This document shows positions 34,239 through 46,190 of a stretch of 64,000 bases of DNA, piece after piece. Under the pieces are notes generated by a model. It had not been told where the DNA came from. It ran no database searches and saw only the letters and a list, made by a program, of their open reading frames with translations. The position numbers and the translations under genes are program-made. Each line of letters begins with the position of its first letter. Positions within the stretch are counted from its first letter, which is position 1. Origin of the DNA: Paenibacillus abyssi (GTDB taxonomy: Bacteria > Bacillota > Bacilli > Paenibacillales > Paenibacillaceae); contig NZ_BMGR01000011.1 of assembly GCF_014640295.1 (NCBI RefSeq), positions 124,001 through 188,000 of the forward strand. Direction: 5' to 3'.

Positions 34239-34466
34239 ATGGGAACTTGCAATATCGATCATTCGCAGGAAGATGTGATTCAAAAGCTCGAAAGCCAAAA
34301 GGAATTTATGCCGCAGCCTTTAGGTGAGAATGTACTTCGTTTTTTGAAGAATGTACACGATCAGCACACATTAAACGAGCTATTTCACCTTTTAAAGAAA
34401 TATGATCTGGCTTCCAAAGAAGAACAAGAAGCACGAAATGAAAAATTATTGCAGCTTATAGGCTAA
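34239..34466 (+). CDS. Small helical hypothetical protein
   Basis: 75 residues, RBS AGAGGTGAT. It is acidic and helical (SQEDVIQKLESQKEF, LGENVLRFLKNVHDQHTLNE, LFHLLKKYDLASKEEQE). No domain recognised. It has its own promoter and terminator. Confidence 0.7.
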   Translation: MGTCNIDHSQEDVIQKLESQKEFMPQPLGENVLRFLKNVHDQHTLNELFHLLKKYDLASKEEQEARNEKLLQLIG

Positions 34467-34473
34467 AAAAAAG

Positions 34474-34507
34474 AACGAGAGCGTGGTTAATGGCTCCCGT
34501 TTTTTTA
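34474..34507. terminator. Bidirectional terminator
   Basis: AACGAGAGC/GCTCCCGTT with one mismatch; A and T tracts flank it. Shared by two convergent genes. Confidence 0.8.
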
Positions 34508-34515
34508 TGTAAGGC

Positions 34516-34827
34516 TTAATCATACTTATCTTCTTCGATTCGGGTTTTATTCTCGATAATGAGTTCAGCTTCAGTCTCAAAATTCAAATAGAGCGGGGCT
34601 GGCAGCCGTTCGACTATACTTTGAATCATAGGTAATTCTAAAAATTCCTCCAGCGTTTGCGGCGGCTGCTCTAACTCAAGTACCCAATCACTTAAAGTAT
34701 CAATAAAAATGTAAAATGAAGCTTCAAATGCATTCGCGGCTTCTTCTGCTTCATCGCCTTCCGATCCCGACATGGCATCCCAATTGTTTAAAGTGACGTC
34801 TAACGCCTGCCCAACCTGCACATTCAT
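34516..34827 (-). CDS. Acidic hypothetical protein
   Basis: 103 residues, strongly acidic and helical (SGSEGDEAEEAANAFEASF, TLEEFLELPMIQSIVERLPA). RBS AGGAGGG. No domain recognised and no membrane span. Confidence 0.7.
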   Translation of the reverse strand: MNVQVGQALDVTLNNWDAMSGSEGDEAEEAANAFEASFYIFIDTLSDWVLELEQPPQTLEEFLELPMIQSIVERLPAPLYLNFETEAELIIENKTRIEEDKYD

Positions 34828-34970
34828 CCAATTCCCTCCTGAGATATTATTCTAAACCAATTAATGCTATTAAATATTAATAGAATAAATTAAATATTAT
34901 TTTCAAAATGATCCCTGACTATATATAAATGGGGAAATTGTCCATGGAATCATTGAAGCTGGAATGATAT

Positions 34971-35015
34971 AAGGGACCATCCTTCTGCCGGTTTCAGCAT
35001 TAGGGATGGTCCCTT
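34971..35015. other. Large hairpin downstream of ilvE
   Basis: AAGGGACCATCC/GGATGGTCCCTT, a 12-bp perfect stem with a 21-nt loop, in the 220-nt gap 34828-35047. No T tract on either strand, so it may protect the 3' end of the ilvE message rather than terminate. The rest of the gap is AT-rich with no gene. Confidence 0.5.
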
Positions 35016-35047
35016 TAATGACAATTTCACTTCATGGGATGAACTTG

Positions 35048-36124
35048 TTATCTAACTTCGACCATCCAATCAAACGGATCGGGGATCGTTCCAGTCTGTA
35101 TACCTGTTAACGTTTCGTATAGTTTCCTTGAGAGCTCCCCAGTTTGCCCATCACGTATGACAAGCTTTTCAGCGCGCCAGTTCAGTTCGCCAATCGGAGA
35201 AATGACAGCGGCGGTACCCGTACCGAACGCTTCCTCCAGAGAACCGTTTTTACCGGCTTCGTACAATTCCTCAATGGATATAATTCTTTCTTCAACCGGA
35301 ATGTTCCAATGTTTTAACAGTTGAATAATGGAGTCCCGGGTGATCCCTGCCAGAATGCTGCCGTTTAATGCCGGTGTATGAACCGTTCCATTGATTTTGA
35401 AGAAGACATTCATGCTGCCGACCTCTTCAATATATTTTCGATGCACACCATCCAGCCATAACACTTGGGAATACCCTTTATCCTTAGCGCCTTCTTGCGC
35501 TTTTAGCCCTGCCGCGTAATTTCCGGCTGTTTTGGCTTCGCCGACTCCGCCCGTTACGGCACGGACATACTCGGATTCTACGAAAATCTTAACCGGATTT
35601 ACACCTTCCGTGTAATAGGCCCCGACTGGTGACATAATAATGATAAACTGATAATGGGTGGAAGGGGACACGCCGAGTGCAGGTTGTGTAGCTATGACAA
35701 AAGGGCGGATATAAAGAGAAGTCCCGGGTTCGGTTGGGATCCAATCCTCATCCACTGTTATTAATTGCTGCAAAGCATCAAGTGCGATACCTTCTTCAAG
35801 CTGAGGAACACTCAATCGCTCGTTCGAACGGTTCAAGCGTTGAATATTTTTCCGAGGCCTGAATAAGAGGATTCGTCCATTCTCTGTTCTGTAAGCCTTC
35901 AGCCCTTCAAAAATGGTTTGTCCATAATGAAACACTTTTGCTGCAGGATCCAAGACAATCGGCTGATAAGGCACAATGCGAGGTTGGTGCCAGCCTTTAT
36001 CCTCAGCATAGTCAATGATAAACATATGATCGGTAAAATGAATGCCGAAGCCAAGCTGATCCTGTGGCGGCTTTTCCTTCTTCGCTGTACTGCGTTCGAT
36101 TTCTATCTTCAAAGATTGAACCAT
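35048..36124 (-). CDS. ilvE: Branched-chain amino acid aminotransferase
   Basis: 358 residues. The ATG follows GAAGGAGAG; a longer frame adds eight residues without a better RBS. The pyridoxal-phosphate Lys lies in VGEAKTAGNYAAGLKAQ. Other hallmarks: KVFHYGQTIFEGLKAYR, RPFVIATQPALGVSP, EEVGSMNVFF and EEAFGTGTAAVISPIG. It transfers amino groups between glutamate and branched-chain 2-oxo acids. It is divergent from a LysR gene, a likely regulator, and stands apart from other ilv genes. Confidence 0.95.
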   Translation of the reverse strand: MVQSLKIEIERSTAKKEKPPQDQLGFGIHFTDHMFIIDYAEDKGWHQPRIVPYQPIVLDPAAKVFHYGQTIFEGLKAYRTENGRILLFRPRKNIQRLNRSNERLSVPQLEEGIALDALQQLITVDEDWIPTEPGTSLYIRPFVIATQPALGVSPSTHYQFIIIMSPVGAYYTEGVNPVKIFVESEYVRAVTGGVGEAKTAGNYAAGLKAQEGAKDKGYSQVLWLDGVHRKYIEEVGSMNVFFKINGTVHTPALNGSILAGITRDSIIQLLKHWNIPVEERIISIEELYEAGKNGSLEEAFGTGTAAVISPIGELNWRAEKLVIRDGQTGELSRKLYETLTGIQTGTIPDPFDWMVEVR

Positions 36125-36180
36125 CCTGACCATCTCTCCTTCGCCCATAGTGATCGATAATTGAATGTTACCATTACATC

Positions 36181-36199
36181 AGATATATTAAAAATATCT
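36181..36199. promoter_or_regulatory. Candidate LysR-type operator
   Basis: AGATAT-7-ATATCT dyad between the divergent ilvE and lysR-type genes, where LysR proteins usually bind (T-N11-A type). Confidence 0.4.
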
Positions 36200-36250
36200 A
36201 TTTCATTTATACTTCATACTTTTTAGGTATGATAGAGGAAGGTGTTGGAC

Positions 36251-37147
36251 TTGGATCTGCGTCAATTAAAATATTTCTTGGCCATAGCGCAAGAAGGGCA
36301 GGTTACAAGAGCGGCCAAACGGCTGAATATTGAACAGCCGCCTTTAAGCCGACAGCTCAAACAAATGGAAGAGGAGCTTGGCGTGAAGCTGTTTGATCGG
36401 GATAAAATGCGTTTAAAACTGACAGATGCCGGGGCACTGCTCAAACAAAAAGCGGAATCGCTGCTTCTTCAATTTGACGAAACCATAAAAGAGGTCAAGG
36501 AAATCGAGGTCGGAGTGAGGGGCGTCTTATCCATCGGTTCAGTTGTATCTTGCATCTCGCTCTTACCGAAGCAGATAGAGCAGTTCAGAAAACAATTCCC
36601 TCAAGTCACGTTTAAAATCTCAGAGGGTGATCATTTTTATTTAGGGGAACAGCTGGAGAAGAGGGCGATTGAGCTTGTTATCGCGAGGTTGCCGTTTGAA
36701 GCGCAAACTCATTCTCAGCAATATTCCATTCTACCGCTGCCGTCGGATCCCTTCGTAACCGTAATCCCAAGCTCGTGGACGCAATATTCCGCAAATCAGT
36801 CGATAAATATGAAAGAACTGGCAAGCTTTCCTTTGCTTACTTTAAAGACGGATAAAACAACACGGATGCATGAGCAGGTTGTTAACGAATGTAAACGCCA
36901 CGGGTTTGAGCCTAATATTATTTGTGAATGCTCCAGTGTTGCGATCATCATGTCACTTATCGCGGAGGGGATCGGCGCTACGGTGTTCCCCAAATCTGTT
37001 ATGTCTTCTTTTCCGACCACCGTTGTGAAGATGCTCGACATTAAAGATGCGGACTTCCAATCAGAAGTAGGTATTTTGTGGCTGAAGGATCGTTATTTGT
37101 CCAGGAGTGCCCAGCATTTTATTGAACGGTTTCAGATGATGCAGTGA
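36251..37147 (+). CDS. LysR family transcriptional regulator
   Basis: 298 residues from the TTG behind AGGAAGG; an upstream GTG overlaps the RBS. The N-terminal winged helix is typical (LRQLKYFLAIAQEGQVTRAA, EQPPLSRQLKQMEEELGVKL). Residues ~90-295 are the two-lobed effector domain. It probably regulates itself and the divergent ilvE, perhaps sensing a branched-chain metabolite; the effector is inferred from position only. Confidence 0.9.
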   Translation: MDLRQLKYFLAIAQEGQVTRAAKRLNIEQPPLSRQLKQMEEELGVKLFDRDKMRLKLTDAGALLKQKAESLLLQFDETIKEVKEIEVGVRGVLSIGSVVSCISLLPKQIEQFRKQFPQVTFKISEGDHFYLGEQLEKRAIELVIARLPFEAQTHSQQYSILPLPSDPFVTVIPSSWTQYSANQSINMKELASFPLLTLKTDKTTRMHEQVVNECKRHGFEPNIICECSSVAIIMSLIAEGIGATVFPKSVMSSFPTTVVKMLDIKDADFQSEVGILWLKDRYLSRSAQHFIERFQMMQ

Positions 37148-37153
37148 AAAAAC

Positions 37154-37180
37154 AAAAAGTCGCGTCAAGGCGACTTTTTT
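37154..37180. terminator. Bidirectional terminator
   Basis: AAAAAGTCGC/GCGACTTTTT. Shared by the LysR gene and the convergent phosphoesterase gene. Confidence 0.88.
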
Positions 37181-37191
37181 GCTGGTATAGG

Positions 37192-38295
37192 TTACTCTCC
37201 AAAGGTGACCTGAATCTGTACGATCTCCGAGCGGGATCCGATTCGAATCGGCGGGCCCCAGAATCCGTATCCAGAGGAAACGATGGAATGGAATTGTTCC
37301 TTCTGCAGATGTCCCCAATCATTCTCGTACATCCATCCCGTAATGAGGTGCGCGGGAGCGATCTGACCGCGATGGGTATGGCCGGAGACCATAAGATCGA
37401 TTCCATTCTGCTGCGCAGTATCCAAATGATAAGGCTGATGATCAAGCAGGATTAATGGCTTCGATGGATCCAGATCCTTCACTAAAGCAGAGAGTTCGGT
37501 TCTTTCAGTGTCACTGTAATCTTTTCTCCCGATGAGAGTGAAGCTGTCATTAATCGTCATTGTATCGTCGTATAACACTTGCATATTGCTGTTTTCGAGT
37601 ACGCCAATCAGTTCTTCCATCTTGCCATCATGGCGGTCGTGATTGCCTAAAGAAGCATATACGCCGTAGGTGGATTGGATTTGGGACAGGATCTGATCAA
37701 TCCCTTTGTCCAGATATAGATCAATATCATCGTCAAGGATATCGCCTGGAAATAAAACAAGATCAGGCTGCAGCGCATTGATCTGTTCGACCATTCGAAT
37801 CGCATGATTTTTCCCGGAGAGCAGCCCAAAATGCATATCCGATGCCATTACAATATTGAGCGATTCAATATCGTGAACTTCCTTGTTAATATGAACGTCA
37901 TAGGTTCGAACATTAGGGGTATATGCGTTGAAGGAACCATAGGCGATTAATGCGATAAGCGTGAACATGGTAATGAATCCGAACCATTTCTCCACCCGAT
38001 GTCTTGGAAGCGGGGTCAAACGGAATAACCAAACGCTGAGATGCGCAACCGGCAAAAGCAGAATTAATAAATAAAAAACAGCCATCCAATAGGCGCCGAT
38101 CACATTCAAAATCGTAATATTGCCAAATACGCGTCCCAGAATAAATGATATAGATACAATAATCAAAGTGATTATATAGAGAAGCTTAAACCGAAATGAA
38201 ACCTTAGGTTTCATCCAGCTCCAACCGCTCCAGCCGACATAAAAGACAAGTAAAGCATACAACAAAATAATGCCAATCCCGATTATTATAAACAT
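37192..38295 (-). CDS. Membrane metallophosphoesterase
   Basis: 367 residues. Four or so membrane spans in residues 1-125, then a calcineurin-like phosphoesterase with MASDMHFGLL, FPGDILDDDID, SLGNHDRHDG, LLDHQPYHL and VSGHTHRGQI, i.e. all five metal-site motifs. The fold is that of YkuE/YaeI-type enzymes. The substrate may be a lipid or nucleotide at the membrane. RBS AAAGGAG. Confidence 0.92.
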   Translation of the reverse strand: MFIIIGIGIILLYALLVFYVGWSGWSWMKPKVSFRFKLLYIITLIIVSISFILGRVFGNITILNVIGAYWMAVFYLLILLLPVAHLSVWLFRLTPLPRHRVEKWFGFITMFTLIALIAYGSFNAYTPNVRTYDVHINKEVHDIESLNIVMASDMHFGLLSGKNHAIRMVEQINALQPDLVLFPGDILDDDIDLYLDKGIDQILSQIQSTYGVYASLGNHDRHDGKMEELIGVLENSNMQVLYDDTMTINDSFTLIGRKDYSDTERTELSALVKDLDPSKPLILLDHQPYHLDTAQQNGIDLMVSGHTHRGQIAPAHLITGWMYENDWGHLQKEQFHSIVSSGYGFWGPPIRIGSRSEIVQIQVTFGE

Positions 38296-38559
38296 GTCAT
38301 TCTCCTTTCACTAACTTAATTATAGCAACTGAGAAAGGAGAAAACTTCGGTATTTCAAGTGAATTTGTGAACGCTTTAGCAATTATGTCAAGATAAGAGA
38401 CAAGGCCTCCGAAAGGATGATCGGCCGGCCTCGTTACTTAGAGAAAATTAATGTGCGAATTTATCAGAACTTCGTTTATGCTGAGAAAAGTTTACTATAA
38501 TTAAGGGTATTGATTAGCTTATCAGATAATAAAACTAGGATCATAAAGGAAGTGGCGTT

Positions 38560-39060
38560 ATGCAGAATGCACCTATCATATCATTGGAAGAGATGATGAC
38601 CGAATCAGAATTGTTTCAATCCATATATCCGGATTTGATCGGGGAGATCGACCGTGTTGAACATGTCCGGGGCAAACTTAATGACTTTCAGCTCATGCGT
38701 GCAGTTTCTTATGCAAAAAACGGGTTGGGTGTACTAAGCTACGAGCGGCGGCAAAACATTAATGCTATTTTTGAGGTTTTCTCTGAGATCTACCGGCAGG
38801 AAGGTAGAGAGTCAGCCCATCAGTGGGCGAGTGATACTTTGGGCTGCGAAGTACCCGTGCTGCAAGTCGATGAATTAAACGAGTTGTCAAATGTTGTGCC
38901 GGTTGATGCTTCTGAGGATGCCTCTGAGTATGTTTCCAATGATGCAAGAGCGAGGCTTGAAGAGCTTTCATCCATGATTCAAGAGAAGGAAGCGGATCTG
39001 CTGCAGTTGTACCGGGAATATTACCAGTTGCAAAACCATACAGACAAAGATGAGAGTTGA
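38560..39060 (+). CDS. Hypothetical protein with C-terminal coiled coil
   Basis: 166 residues. N-terminal helical domain (FQLMRAVSYAKNGLGVLSYE, AIFEVFSEIYRQEGRESAHQ), an Asp/Ser linker with a DASEDASEYVS repeat, and a C-terminal coiled coil (ARLEELSSMIQEKEADLLQL). RBS AAAGGAAG. Not identified. Confidence 0.65.
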   Translation: MQNAPIISLEEMMTESELFQSIYPDLIGEIDRVEHVRGKLNDFQLMRAVSYAKNGLGVLSYERRQNINAIFEVFSEIYRQEGRESAHQWASDTLGCEVPVLQVDELNELSNVVPVDASEDASEYVSNDARARLEELSSMIQEKEADLLQLYREYYQLQNHTDKDES

Positions 39061-39085
39061 GGAAAACTTCGAAACGATACATACA

Positions 39086-39119
39086 AACAAGCCGGCGCTG
39101 CAGCGCCGGCTTGTTTTAT
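39086..39119 (+). terminator. Strong intrinsic terminator
   Basis: AACAAGCCGGCGCTG and its exact complement form a 30-nt palindrome, followed by TTTATA. 39120-39312 holds no gene. Confidence 0.88.
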
Positions 39120-39312
39120 AGTACAGCTGCGAACCGCATTCGGAGGTCTCCACGAGTTTGATCGCTCCAGTATTTTCAGCTTATATTCAGGAAACATTTA
39201 AGCTGCTATAAGCTTTAGCTCAGAATCGTTTCAGGTTGAGGGCCTATACTTCAATACATCAGGAAGCTGATGTTACGTATAAACAGACCCTATTAATCAT
39301 TCGGAGGTTATT

Positions 39313-40584
39313 ATGACGAAAGACAACTATGAAACGAATCGTGAGATTGATGTGATTTCTGCCCGCTCCGGCGATATCCATGAAACACAGCCCGGAAATG
39401 AAATCAGGTATCAAAAGCAGAAACGGGGTCTGCCTAGAGGCTTGTTGCCGGCCTTTCTTGCAGGAGCACTCGTAGTGGGGGGATTGATGATGGCCTCGGA
39501 TAAAATGAATGTATTCGGTTCTGAGCCGGTTGTCTATGACCAATCGGGAGCTGATGCGATGAAAACGGCTTCGCTTAATCTATCATCAGATGGAACTTCT
39601 TCGATATCCGATATTGTAAAACAAACGAGTCCGGCCGTTGTAAAGATCGAAACAAAGATCAAAGCCTCGGGCAATGCAATGTCATCACCATTCTTCGGCC
39701 AGCCTTCTGATAACGGACAATCGGGAGAGCTGCAAGACAGCGGAATCGGCACGGGATTTATATATGACGCCTCAGGATACATTTTGACGAACGAGCATGT
39801 CATTCATGGCGCGGATCAGATCGATGTGACGATTCAAGGCTATGATGAACCATTCATAGCAACACTCGTAGGGAGCAGCTATGATATGGACTTGGCCGTG
39901 CTGAAAATTGAAGGAGACAGTCCTTTTCCAGCAATCGCGTTGGGAGATTCGGATAATACGCAGATTGGAGAGTGGGTCATCGCGATCGGTAATCCTTACG
40001 ATCTGGATTATACGGTTACAACGGGTGTTGTAAGCGCCAATGAACGCTCGATCAGCATTCCAGACGAGCAGGGGACCAGAAACTATCAGCATTTATTCCA
40101 GACCGATACGGCGATTAACCCGGGTAATTCCGGCGGACCGCTGCTGAATATGAATGGAGAAGTGATCGGCATCAACACTGCCGTCAGCAGTGATACACAA
40201 GGCATTGGCTTTGCTATTCCGAGCAGTACTGTTAAAGCTGTAATGGAAGCACTAATGAATAATGAAACCATCCCATCCCCCTATATTGGGATAGGGCTCC
40301 AGGATATATCAGATAACATGCTGGGCGAGTTGAAGCTGGATAACACGGATGGGGTACTGGTGGCAGGAGTACAGGCAAACTCTCCAGCATACAGTTCCAG
40401 TCTTCGCCAATATGATGTGATTGTGGCCGTGAACAATAAGGAAATCGCTAACGCAGAGCAATTTACCGCAATCATTCAGTCTTCAAAGGTGGGAGATCAG
40501 CTTGCGCTGTCAATCATCCGCGATGGAGTCAAACAGGAAGTAACCGTTACAGTAGGCGATAAGAATGGAACGAGGAACGGTTAA
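39313..40584 (+). CDS. HtrA-type serine protease with PDZ domain
   Basis: 423 residues. One N-terminal membrane span (~45-62, LLPAFLAGALVVGGLMM) after a basic cytoplasmic tail. Protease domain ~95-310 with His in TNEHVIHGADQ, Asp in SYDMDLAVLKI, Ser in INPGNSGGPLLN. PDZ domain ~325-415 (GVLVAGVQANSPAYSSSLRQ). It degrades or refolds damaged envelope proteins. RBS CGGAGG. A second, PDZ-less protease of the class lies at 22425. Confidence 0.93.
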   Translation: MTKDNYETNREIDVISARSGDIHETQPGNEIRYQKQKRGLPRGLLPAFLAGALVVGGLMMASDKMNVFGSEPVVYDQSGADAMKTASLNLSSDGTSSISDIVKQTSPAVVKIETKIKASGNAMSSPFFGQPSDNGQSGELQDSGIGTGFIYDASGYILTNEHVIHGADQIDVTIQGYDEPFIATLVGSSYDMDLAVLKIEGDSPFPAIALGDSDNTQIGEWVIAIGNPYDLDYTVTTGVVSANERSISIPDEQGTRNYQHLFQTDTAINPGNSGGPLLNMNGEVIGINTAVSSDTQGIGFAIPSSTVKAVMEALMNNETIPSPYIGIGLQDISDNMLGELKLDNTDGVLVAGVQANSPAYSSSLRQYDVIVAVNNKEIANAEQFTAIIQSSKVGDQLALSIIRDGVKQEVTVTVGDKNGTRNG

Positions 40585-40600
40585 ACGAAAAGAGTACAGA

Positions 40601-40632
40601 ACAGGCTGTCAATACAGGCAGCCTGTTTTATT
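40601..40632 (+). terminator. Intrinsic terminator
   Basis: ACAGGCTG/CAGCCTGT stem, then TTTATT. Confidence 0.8.
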
Positions 40633-40711
40633 GATGACTGCAAGCTAATATTAAAGTAAAATCAGTTCATATTCTACTATTAACATCAACAAGTAAGGCG
40701 GTGAGAGAAGA

Positions 40712-41269
40712 ATGGATTTTAATAATCAGCGCATTTTACCGGCTGCCCGCAAAATAAAAGATGTAGAGCGTCTGATGAAGTTGTCCTATGAGTATATCGT
40801 TATATTGGATACACATATCAGCCAGATCAAATCGATCGTTGACCTGACGAAGGCACACGGGAAGAAGCCCTTGCTGCATGCGGATCTCATAGAAGGTTTA
40901 AAGAACGACGAATATGCGGCGGAATATCTGTGCCAGGTCGTAAGGCCGGCGGGTTTGATATCGACCCGTTCCGGTGTGATCGCCAAGACTAAACAGAACG
41001 GGCTGCTGGCCATTCAACGATTGTTTCTGCTTGATACGAATGCATTGGAGAAAAGCTATGCACTGCTTGAAAGGACAAAACCCGATTTTATCGAGGTGCT
41101 GCCGGGCGTGATGCCGCATATTATTACAGAGGTTCATCAACGGGCGGGCATACCGATTTTTGCCGGAGGGTTGATCCGTACGGTTAATGATGTGGAGCAG
41201 GCACTGAATGCAGGAGCAACCGCGGTAACCACATCAAATTCAGGCCTGTGGAAGCATTTTGAGAAATAA
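40712..41269 (+). CDS. glpP: Glycerol uptake operon antiterminator
   Basis: 185 residues, full-length GlpP. TIM-barrel-like core with LPAARKIKDVERLM, YIVILDTHISQI, HADLIEGLKNDE, DFIEVLPGVMPHI and IFAGGLIRTVNDVEQALNAG, the phosphate-binding end. In Bacillus, GlpP bound to glycerol-3-phosphate attaches to the glpD leader mRNA and prevents early termination. The glpD leader here contains the expected terminator. Confidence 0.93.
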   Translation: MDFNNQRILPAARKIKDVERLMKLSYEYIVILDTHISQIKSIVDLTKAHGKKPLLHADLIEGLKNDEYAAEYLCQVVRPAGLISTRSGVIAKTKQNGLLAIQRLFLLDTNALEKSYALLERTKPDFIEVLPGVMPHIITEVHQRAGIPIFAGGLIRTVNDVEQALNAGATAVTTSNSGLWKHFEK

Positions 41270-41384
41270 ACGAAGAATAGATGGGTTCATTGCAAATAAA
41301 ATGCAATGAATATTGTACTATTAAAAACATGGATGTTATGTTATAGTGAAAAATAAGTTAATACTAAGGTTGGAGATCAGTGAG

Positions 41385-41439
41385 AAACCGCAACTCCTTT
41401 GGGACTATTCAGGTGCCGAGGGATGATTGTGGTTTTTTT
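41385..41439 (+). promoter_or_regulatory. glpD leader terminator, GlpP target
   Basis: AAACCGCAA pairs with TTGTGGTTT (one G-U) at the base of a long hairpin, followed by a run of T, all upstream of the glpD RBS. This is an intrinsic terminator in the leader, as in GlpP-controlled operons. A TATAGT -10 lies near 41342. Antitermination by GlpP is inferred from the adjacent gene and known family biology. Confidence 0.75.
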
Positions 41440-41467
41440 GCATTTTCATATGGAGGGATTGAATGAC

Positions 41468-44712
<3,245 letters not shown>

Positions 44713-44834
44713 GGAGATATTCTTATATCATTTATTAAAAAATCGTTAAACAAGTATGGAGCAGTAGGAAATGAACACGAATTGTCGAATATAGGAAGAT
44801 GCAAATATTTTATTCAATCAGGAGGCCGACAGCA

Positions 44835-45242
44835 TTGTTTTTGCATTTTCTACAAACGAAGGAACACAAAGTGGCATTTTTGGAATTGGCGCATATCGTC
44901 GCTAATGCTGACGGGTTCATAAACCGGAAGGAACAAGGATATTTACAGTCTTTTATGGCCGAGATGGATATGCAAGGGACCGAGCATCAATTCTCATCAG
45001 GCAGGGAACTCTCGGACATCGTCTGCGATCTGAAGGATGAACAGGTGAAGCACATCTTTTTTGCCGAGATACTGCTTCTCATATTCGCCGACGGCGATTA
45101 CAACGATGAAGAAAAGAAGATCGTGTGGGAATTAAAACGGCTATTCGGTTTTTCGGATGAAACCTACGAATCGTTTAAAAACTGGGTGATCCGCATGGAC
45201 AAGCTGAAAATCGAGGGCATCAAGCTCATTTTGGACTTATAG
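44835..45242 (+). CDS. TerB-like protein
   Basis: 135 residues, TTG start nine nt after AGGAGG; the upstream ATG in frame would put the RBS inside the coding sequence. LELAHIVANADGFINRKEQG and LLLIFADGDYNDEEKKIVWE are the duplicated acidic TerB helices that may bind metal. TerB proteins associate with stress and tellurite resistance systems, but no other ter gene is present. Confidence 0.78.
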   Translation: MFLHFLQTKEHKVAFLELAHIVANADGFINRKEQGYLQSFMAEMDMQGTEHQFSSGRELSDIVCDLKDEQVKHIFFAEILLLIFADGDYNDEEKKIVWELKRLFGFSDETYESFKNWVIRMDKLKIEGIKLILDL

Positions 45243-45276
45243 TTGGGTATGATAACAATGAAGAGCGCATTTTACG

Positions 45277-45306
45277 CGGAATAACCTTTGAGTTATTCCG
45301 TTTTTT
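45277..45306 (+). terminator. Intrinsic terminator
   Basis: CGGAATAAC/GTTATTCCG, loop CTTTGA, six T. Ends the TerB-like gene. Confidence 0.9.
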
Positions 45307-45356
45307 ATAAGATAATGCAGGAGAATCCATCATTCAAAGAAAGCTGGGATTATAAT

Positions 45357-46112
45357 TTGTGTTTAATCTTGTTTGCATACCAAGCCCATGAAACCTACAA
45401 GCTTATCGTTGCTGCCAATCGCGATGAATTCTATGAAAGACCGACCGCACCCGTTCATTATTGGAAGGACCATCCCTATATACTTGCCGGCAGGGATTTA
45501 GCCAAAATGGGCACATGGATGGGCATGACAACAACGGGACGCTTCGCATCGTTAACCAATTACCGTAATCCAGAGGAGCAATCTGAAGGAAAGCGTTCCC
45601 GGGGAGAACTGGTTGCCGATTTTTTAAAGGATCATGTGTCTCCGGAGACGTTTATGCACGAAGCTGCAAAAAAACGCACCCAATATCCGGGCTACAATCT
45701 ATTGGCAGGGGATACAAAAGAGCTGTACTACTATTCGAATATTCAGGACGAGGTTCAAAGGCTGGAGCCTGGCATATATGGAGTCAGCAATCATCTCTTA
45801 AATACCGATTGGCCAAAGGTCAGACGCGGCAAAGAGGGGCTGTCAAACCTCATCGCGGAAAACAGAGGCGATCTAACAGAACAATTGCTGACACTTCTGC
45901 AGCATGCGGACCCGGCATCCGATGACATGCTGCCTAAAACAGGTGTTTCCTTGGAGTGGGAGCGGATTCTTTCTCCTATATTCATTCAAAGTAATGGCTA
46001 TGGAACAAGAAGCTCTACAGTTCTGCTGATGTCCGAGGATGAAATTCATTTAAGGGAGCGGGTCTTTTCAACGGAAGGGCTGAACGACCAACAATATACA
46101 ATTAGACTGTAG
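45357..46112 (+). CDS. NRDE (TANGO2) family protein
   Basis: 252 residues. The family normally begins Met-Cys-Leu-Ile-Leu, with the Cys as putative N-terminal nucleophile. TTG TGT TTA here gives exactly that, whereas a longer frame starts inside the preceding terminator. IVAANRDEFYERPTAPVHYW is the NRDE signature; GRDLAKMGTWMGMTTTGRFA and SLTNYR follow. The RBS is weak. Cytoplasmic; function in bacteria unknown, heme trafficking has been proposed for relatives. Confidence 0.85.
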   Translation: MCLILFAYQAHETYKLIVAANRDEFYERPTAPVHYWKDHPYILAGRDLAKMGTWMGMTTTGRFASLTNYRNPEEQSEGKRSRGELVADFLKDHVSPETFMHEAAKKRTQYPGYNLLAGDTKELYYYSNIQDEVQRLEPGIYGVSNHLLNTDWPKVRRGKEGLSNLIAENRGDLTEQLLTLLQHADPASDDMLPKTGVSLEWERILSPIFIQSNGYGTRSSTVLLMSEDEIHLRERVFSTEGLNDQQYTIRL

Positions 46113-46132
46113 GTTCATGATTTTGATTATTA

Positions 46133-46158
46133 GTTTACATAATATATATGATGTAAAC
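46133..46158. promoter_or_regulatory. Operator-like inverted repeat
   Basis: GTTTACAT and ATGTAAAC, perfect 8-bp arms with a 10-nt AT spacer holding TATATATG, 33 nt before the next start. It overlaps the likely promoter of the phosphoesterase gene. The binding protein is unknown. Confidence 0.5.
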
Positions 46159-46190
46159 ATGACATAATGTAGAGGTAAGGGGGAGATCTG

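Noticed and set aside
34971-35015. T-box or attenuator for ilvE
   Set aside because: The hairpin is downstream of ilvE, not in its leader, and there is no T-box sequence or tRNA-like specifier.
44782-44790. TTGTCGAAT as a Spo0A box before the TerB-like gene
   Set aside because: The 7-mer is expected several times by chance in 64 kb and no overlapping promoter was seen.
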